DNA of 64,000 nucleotides from NCBI GenBank assembly GCA_013360405.1, contig JABWBR010000001.1, forward strand, positions 1 to 64,000, read 5' to 3'. The DNA is from Saprospiraceae bacterium. Lineage in GTDB: Bacteria; Bacteroidota; Bacteroidia; Chitinophagales; Saprospiraceae. Shown here piece by piece: positions 59,846-64,000 of the stretch. The position numbers and the translations under genes were made by a program. Each line of letters begins with the position of its first letter. Positions within the stretch are counted from its first letter, which is position 1. The notes beneath the pieces were generated by a model. That model was not told where the DNA came from. It did no database searches and saw only the letters and a program-made list of their open reading frames with translations.

Positions 59846-60295
59846 ATGAAAACTGATCTTTGGTTGATGCTCAGCATTGGCGTGGCGGCAGCCGGGGGCA
59901 ATTCCTGGTTGCCTGCCCCGCACAGATTGGCGCAAGCCGCTGAAAACGAAGTGGGGGTAGTACTCACTTACGGCGCCCGCTCGGGTTGCTTTGGTTCGGG
60001 GCCGTGTCGCATCGAACTGGCCGACGGCGAGCCCTATGTCAAACAAGAAGGAACGGCGCAGGGCCTGTTGCGCTACACCGAGCAGGGGCGGCTGGTCTTG
60101 TCGATAGAGGCTGCCAGCATGATGCCGGCTACACTCGACCGGCAACTGGGGAAGGGGCAACTCGAATTGCCCCAGGCTTTTCAAGTGCCGGCAGGCCTGT
60201 TGCAAGCGCTACACGTGCCGGATACGGCTTTGTGGTTGCCGCCGGGGCTATACGATGCACCACTGGAAGACGGGCATTATCAAATTATTTTTTGA
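59846..60295 (+). CDS. hypothetical exported protein
   Basis: A 149-residue protein whose N-terminus (MKTDLWLMLSIGVAAAGGNS) could be a signal peptide. The body has two cysteines (GCFGSGPC) in a short loop, and beta-rich text LADGEPYVKQEGTAQGLLRYTEQGRLVLSIEAAS, ending GLYDAPLEDGHYQIIF. No family is recognised. It is followed after 22 nt by a larger exported protein on the same strand, suggesting an operon. Confidence 0.65.
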   Translation: MKTDLWLMLSIGVAAAGGNSWLPAPHRLAQAAENEVGVVLTYGARSGCFGSGPCRIELADGEPYVKQEGTAQGLLRYTEQGRLVLSIEAASMMPATLDRQLGKGQLELPQAFQVPAGLLQALHVPDTALWLPPGLYDAPLEDGHYQIIF

Positions 60296-60317
60296 CTCCA
60301 CCTAAACTTATATTACC

Positions 60318-61505
60318 ATGAACTACCGGCCCCCCCTGTCGGCTGTGCTGGCCGCATGGCTCTGCTGGCTTCCCAATACCGGGGTGGCCGGCGTGCACAA
60401 CGGCACAGCCGCAGATTCTTCGCTTTACAGGCTCGTACGATGCCTGCACCAGGATGTGCTAACGATTACCAAACACTACGAACAACAAGTTAGCGCGTTG
60501 GATCTCCAACTCCGCGCAACAGAAGCCTTACTCGAAAATGCGGAAAACAGCCGCGTGCTGAAAAAAAGTCATTTTCTGGCGCTGTTGCAAAAGGTGCGCC
60601 TGCTGGAAAAAGGGCAACAACTGAATGAAAACTATCAGCTCTCCCTTACCGAAACCCGATTCAGGAAAGGGCTCGAGTTAATCAAGTTGTTGTATGAAAA
60701 AATTCTTGGATTGGATCACCATTTTACGTCTATGCAAACGTATCAACAGGTGATGCTCCTTTCCAACCCCAACACGTTTCCCGAATTTCAGCAAACCAAG
60801 CGACTCCTGGAGTCCAGACTCCGAAAAAAAAGCGCGCTAAAGCTGCCGGGGCTACTGGATACTAATCCGTTTCTCTCGGCAGCTTTTTCCCTGGTCGCCT
60901 CGGTGGTGGGCGACGGCGCCCCGGCAGAAAAGGAAAAAGATCTGGATCAAATATCCTGTATGCTCGACTTTACCGTGCGTATGGGCAACGATCTCAACCT
61001 GATCTATTACGAAACGGAATTCCTGCGGAAAAGCAATTGCTCGCTAACCGCCGATTGTATGCTGCTGTTTGCCGATTATGTCAAACCCCTGGGATATCAA
61101 ATCCCGCTCGATGTGTGCAGGAAGGCCGACGACTGGGAAACGGTTTACGGCGCACTCGAGGCGTTTTCGCTCAAACTGGAAACCCTCAAGGCCAAAGCGG
61201 ATGAACCCAGCCGAAGGGAAGCGTATAAATACCAAACCGATCTGGAATTTTCGGTTGACCGCCTGCTCGATTTTATCAATAAGTACGCGGCGTTTATCGC
61301 ACAAGGGGAGAAGTATTACCAGAAATTTCAAATTATCGCTGGAAGCTACGCTAATGAAGAAGTATGCGGCGCCCGGCTTCCACCCCAATTTAATGATCTC
61401 AAAACCGAAATCAGCCGCTCGATCGAGAAGTTTAATGAGTCGTATAATATCGCAGAACTCAAAGGCTCAAAACTCAAGGACTTGCTGTATGGGGCGGGGA
61501 ATTGA
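60318..61505 (+). CDS. hypothetical exported helical protein
   Basis: A 395-residue protein with a leader (MNYRPPLSAVLAAWLCWLPNTGVAG) and an almost entirely alpha-helical body (for example YEQQVSALDLQLRATEALLENAENSRVLKKSHFLALLQKVRLLEKG) with a few cysteines (VRCLHQD, ISCMLDF, SNCSLTADC, VCRKAD, EVCGAR) that could form disulfides. No family is recognised. Its closest neighbour, 22 nt upstream, is another unknown exported protein, so the pair may work together. Confidence 0.75.
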   Translation: MNYRPPLSAVLAAWLCWLPNTGVAGVHNGTAADSSLYRLVRCLHQDVLTITKHYEQQVSALDLQLRATEALLENAENSRVLKKSHFLALLQKVRLLEKGQQLNENYQLSLTETRFRKGLELIKLLYEKILGLDHHFTSMQTYQQVMLLSNPNTFPEFQQTKRLLESRLRKKSALKLPGLLDTNPFLSAAFSLVASVVGDGAPAEKEKDLDQISCMLDFTVRMGNDLNLIYYETEFLRKSNCSLTADCMLLFADYVKPLGYQIPLDVCRKADDWETVYGALEAFSLKLETLKAKADEPSRREAYKYQTDLEFSVDRLLDFINKYAAFIAQGEKYYQKFQIIAGSYANEEVCGARLPPQFNDLKTEISRSIEKFNESYNIAELKGSKLKDLLYGAGN

Positions 61506-61516
61506 GGCGGTTAGGT

Positions 61517-61609
61517 CTTCGCGGTCAGCAGTTAGCAGTTAGCAGTTCATGTTCAGATCAAGGACACTGACTGCTGATAGCTGACTGCTGATAGCTGACT
61601 GCCGCGAAG
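61517..61609. terminator. long inverted repeat between convergent genes
   Basis: CTTCGCGG (61517-61524) pairs with CCGCGAAG (61602-61609). Inside are GCAGTTA direct repeats on one side and CTGATAG/CTGACTG repeats on the other that also pair partly. It probably ends both flanking transcripts; the unit type is a known dispersed repeat. Confidence 0.55.
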
Positions 61610-61610
61610 C

Positions 61611-62033
61611 CTACACCAAATCCCAAAACGATTTCGGCGTGTAATTGGCCCACAATCGATACGTTTGTAGCCAATACCACAGAGAGGCTATTGTAGGGAT
61701 ACCTGCGATCATTGCTATATATAGGGCAACTAAAAGTTGGCTGTCATAATAGTTGATCCGCAAATATGAGGATGCATAGGCCATCCCAATGAGTATGGCC
61801 ACGTATGAAGCAGCTGCCAGAAAGTACCGGCGCTGTAGCGCAAAATTTGCGACGAACCCCCAGCAAAAAGAGCTAAGCAGTTGCCAGGCCCCGATAATAA
61901 AAAGTCCGAAGAAGAAGGTGACGCCGTACTCCGGCCTAAAGAGCAGGGCATATATTGCAGAGAATAGCGTTGGCGCTACTAAGATGGTCTGCACGACGAG
62001 GTCAATTGTTCTACCAAGTGGTTTTGTTCTCAT
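61611..62033 (-). CDS. small four-helix membrane protein
   Basis: A 140-residue protein with four hydrophobic segments (LVVQTILVAPTLFSAIYALLF, VTFFFGLFIIGAWQLLSSFCW, YFLAAASYVAILIGMAYASS and LLVALYIAMIAGIPTIASLWYW) and a short C-terminal tail LQTYRLWANYTPKSFWDLV. No family is recognised. It is divergent to the nitroreductase and convergent to the exported protein. Confidence 0.75.
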   Translation of the reverse strand: MRTKPLGRTIDLVVQTILVAPTLFSAIYALLFRPEYGVTFFFGLFIIGAWQLLSSFCWGFVANFALQRRYFLAAASYVAILIGMAYASSYLRINYYDSQLLVALYIAMIAGIPTIASLWYWLQTYRLWANYTPKSFWDLV

Positions 62034-62147
62034 GGTTGGGAATTTTGTAGCAAATTAATGTAATTTTCAAATTTTTCAAATATTTCTGAAAATAGTAACA
62101 ATTTCTTTTTTTGAAAGTTCATTGCCATTTTTGCAGAAAATAATATC

Positions 62148-62729
62148 ATGGCAATGCAACCTGAAACAATACACGAGATTATCCGAAGCCGCCGGGCCGT
62201 TTTTCCGCCGGCATACAACGGTCAGCCTATAACGCGCGATACTATCGAGCAAGTACTTGAAAACGCCAATTGGGCGCCCACGCACAAGCGCACGGAGCCC
62301 TGGAGGTTCAAAATATTCACGGGGAATGCCCTGGAGCGCCTCGGCGCCTACCTGGCGAATGTGTATAAGACGAATACCCCTGACGATCAGTTTTCGGATG
62401 TGAAATACAACAAGATGCTCAAAAACCCGACGCGCGCGGGTTGCGTCATGGCTGTTTGTATGGAACGCGACCCCGCTCAGAGTTTACCCGAATGGGAGGA
62501 AATAGCGGCGGTGGCCTGCGCGGTGCAAAATATGTGGCTGACTTGTACAGCATTGGGCATCGCCTCCTATTGGAGTACGCCGGGGGCTATTCTGAAAGCC
62601 GATGAATTTCTGGGACTCAAAGCCGGCGAACGCTGCCTGGGGCTCTTTTATATGGGCTATAGCGATGCCCCTGCGCCGGAAGGCGCGCGGCGCCCCGTAG
62701 CTGAAAAAACGCAGTGGATATCGGAATAA
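62148..62729 (+). CDS. nitroreductase family protein (YdjA-like)
   Basis: A 193-residue FMN-dependent oxidoreductase. RSRRAVFPPAYNGQPITRDTIEQVLENANWAPTHKRTEPWRF holds the phosphate-contacting arginines and the APT-x-x-x-x-EPW turn. VACAVQNMWLTCTALGIASYWSTP is the dimer helix region, and LGLFYMGYSD lies near the end, which is short as in YdjA-type enzymes. It would reduce nitro or quinone compounds with NAD(P)H. It is a single gene, convergent with the CHAT protease gene at an 8-bp gap. Confidence 0.9.
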   Translation: MAMQPETIHEIIRSRRAVFPPAYNGQPITRDTIEQVLENANWAPTHKRTEPWRFKIFTGNALERLGAYLANVYKTNTPDDQFSDVKYNKMLKNPTRAGCVMAVCMERDPAQSLPEWEEIAAVACAVQNMWLTCTALGIASYWSTPGAILKADEFLGLKAGERCLGLFYMGYSDAPAPEGARRPVAEKTQWISE

Positions 62730-62736
62730 GGGGGGC

Positions 62737-63720
62737 TTAATGCCACTCGAACTTTTTTCCGTCTTTGTAAAGCACGAAGCGCTCTTCAGGTTCGCCTTTG
62801 CCGAGGGCTTGATTGATGCCAAAATCGCAGGCATCTTCGATGTCTTCTCCCTGTGCAACGCCAAAGTAAAATCCAGAGGCAAAAGCAATGGCGGCTTCGT
62901 CTTTGACGCTCCAGCTCGTTCCAACCACGTAGGGCACAATTTCTGCCAGTGCCTTGGCCTGGGCATCGGAGTAACAGGAATTAAAGACTACGGCTTTTAT
63001 CGGCAGGTGCTGGCGGTTGATCATACTCTTAAAAATGCGTTGTATGACATTGGTGCCTACAAAAAGCGGATCGCGCTTATTATCGTCGTACAGAATGATG
63101 CCGGTATCGTCTTGTGGAATATGTGTTTCGTCAACGTCGAGACCTCGACTAAGTACGGCACGCACATCGTTTTTGTTTTTGTCGCCATGCCCTGAAAAAT
63201 GTATAATATTGGGCTTCTCCAGAAAAATATACTCCTGGAATTCAGCCAAGGTGACTGCCTCCTTTTTGCGGATTTTAAACTTTGAATAATTGGGACTTTC
63301 TTGAAGCTGTGAGGAGATACGGCTATGTTCTTTTTCTAATTGTAACTGAGCGGTACCCGAAGGGTTGGAGGTCATAAACAAGATAGTGGTGGTATCTGCG
63401 GCCCTGTTATTTTCTTGCGACGGAGGTACTTGAGGCTTTTCGGAGCCGGGTGACGGCGGTGAGCCGGCGCCTTCGGCAAATACCTCTTCGAGCGACTCAA
63501 GTAGCGCATAGGTCACTGAGTTTCGTGTACGGGTGTAATCGCTTGAGCTGACCATGCCGAGCCGGTTTTGCCTTTCATTATCCTGGAAGCGGCTCGATTG
63601 GGTCAGGATGGCATTATAAAGGTCGTTATCACCTTTGGTTTGCACAAGAGCCAGGAGTTCTTTGATAGCTTGTTCGATTTTGCTGCCTGCGATGAGGTTG
63701 CGGATATCTGATGCAGTCAT
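62737..63720 (-). CDS. CHAT caspase-like protease with N-terminal effector-associated domain (EAD11-like)
   Basis: A 327-residue protein. The first 80 residues (IRNLIAGSKIEQAIKELLALVQ... QNRLGMVSSSDYTRTRNSVTYALLESL) match the helical effector-associated domain EAD11, described by Aravind and colleagues in bacterial conflict and apoptosis-like systems. After a Pro/Ser-rich linker (about 85-105) comes a CHAT peptidase: ILFMTSNPSGTAQLQLEKEH, NIIHFSGHGDKN with catalytic His178, and AVVFNSCYSDAQAKALAEIV with catalytic Cys249, then FYFGVAQGEDIEDA. The active-site pair is intact. EADs pair by homotypic contact with matching EADs on other effectors; no partner is within the window. It lies 21 bp downstream of a methylmalonyl-CoA mutase gene end, in the same direction. 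Confidence 0.9.
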   Translation of the reverse strand: MTASDIRNLIAGSKIEQAIKELLALVQTKGDNDLYNAILTQSSRFQDNERQNRLGMVSSSDYTRTRNSVTYALLESLEEVFAEGAGSPPSPGSEKPQVPPSQENNRAADTTTILFMTSNPSGTAQLQLEKEHSRISSQLQESPNYSKFKIRKKEAVTLAEFQEYIFLEKPNIIHFSGHGDKNKNDVRAVLSRGLDVDETHIPQDDTGIILYDDNKRDPLFVGTNVIQRIFKSMINRQHLPIKAVVFNSCYSDAQAKALAEIVPYVVGTSWSVKDEAAIAFASGFYFGVAQGEDIEDACDFGINQALGKGEPEERFVLYKDGKKFEWH

Positions 63721-63741
63721 ATCTGAATCGTTTCGATGGGT

Positions 63742-64000
63742 TTATTGTTCATGCGTTTTTAGGTCGGTGATGAGCGTATCCAAAATCCGGGATGCTGCTT
63801 TGGCGATACGCGTACCGGGGCCGAAAATTCCGGCGACGCCTTTTTCGTAAAGGAAATCGTAGTCTTGAGCCGGAATAATGCCGCCCACCACCACCAGGAT
63901 ATCCTGTCTGCCGAGTTTGGCAAGTTCTGCTATAGTGTCGGGCACGAGCGTTTTGTGGCCTGCTGCCAGCGAGGAGATACCCAGCACATGCACGTCGCTT
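63742..64000 (-). CDS. methylmalonyl-CoA mutase cobalamin-binding domain, C-terminal part
   Basis: Partial gene; the 5' part lies beyond the window edge. The visible residues ([77 protein letters not shown]) are the end of the B12-binding fold of methylmalonyl-CoA mutase, which converts succinyl-CoA and methylmalonyl-CoA. The DxHxxG cobalamin ligand would be upstream, outside the window. It may be a full mutase or a small subunit; that cannot be decided here. Confidence 0.9.
   Translation of the reverse strand, partial: SDVHVLGISSLAAGHKTLVPDTIAELAKLGRQDILVVVGGIIPAQDYDFLYEKGVAGIFGPGTRIAKAASRILDTLITDLKTHEQ

Overview
The window reads as a chromosome segment of a gliding or surface-living member of the Bacteroidota, most likely the Saprospiria/Chitinophagia side of the phylum. 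The evidence is a full-length SprA (the type IX secretion translocon), a cargo protein with a type IX C-terminal sorting tail and a relic of a second one, a LytS/LytTR two-component pair, an alpha-2-macroglobulin carrying a SusC/TonB-plug-like insert, and several TAnnTTTG promoter motifs. The exact family is inference. No rRNA, tRNA, CRISPR array or intact transposase gene was recognised.

Layout. 0.1-1.7 kb: Crp/Fnr regulator, DUF983 zinc-ribbon membrane protein and ArsR regulator, all minus strand. 1.9-18.3 kb: plus-strand envelope and housekeeping block with alpha-2-macroglobulin, CNNM/CBS/CorC membrane protein, a 41-residue membrane peptide, lgt, ruvA and sprA. 18.3-23.2 kb: transport block with an NSS sodium symporter and its overlapping MetS-like small subunit, a P1 (DmpA) peptidase behind a 12-copy octamer repeat, and a nucleoside permease. 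23.7-32.7 kb: an orphan LytTR protein, then a bacterial GRAS-domain methyltransferase with a HisC-like aminotransferase, a propeller sensor kinase with its LytTR response regulator, and a convergent VWA protein. 33-44 kb: an AT-rich WG-repeat protein, a GH38 alpha-mannosidase-like enzyme, a CARDB lipoprotein, an unassigned TIM-barrel-like glycosidase candidate with a coupled small protein, and relics. 44-52 kb: a second orphan LytTR protein, beta-barrel and lipoprotein genes, then a graveyard of DUF4143 ATPase, DUF1016 nuclease and Rpn nuclease fragments riddled with MITEs, ending in an intact ATPase, an intact Rpn nuclease and a GntP permease. 52-64 kb: thrombospondin-3-repeat sorting-tail protein, GNAT, QueD, FkbM methyltransferase, DUF4139 protein, small HTH protein, uncharacterised secreted pair, nitroreductase, an EAD-CHAT protease, and the C-terminal end of a methylmalonyl-CoA mutase cobalamin domain.

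Most notable: (1) the GRAS methyltransferase/aminotransferase pair; (2) an EAD11-like CHAT protease next to methylmalonyl-CoA mutase; (3) a 127-bp MITE with a TA duplication inserted in frame in a DUF4143 gene, and a second 237-bp element with 4-bp duplication nested in another copy; (4) two orphan LytTR paralogues each followed by the same palindromic element; (5) a 73-bp promoter-bearing module duplicated upstream of two unrelated secreted-protein genes; (6) the TonB-plug-like graft in the alpha-2-macroglobulin.
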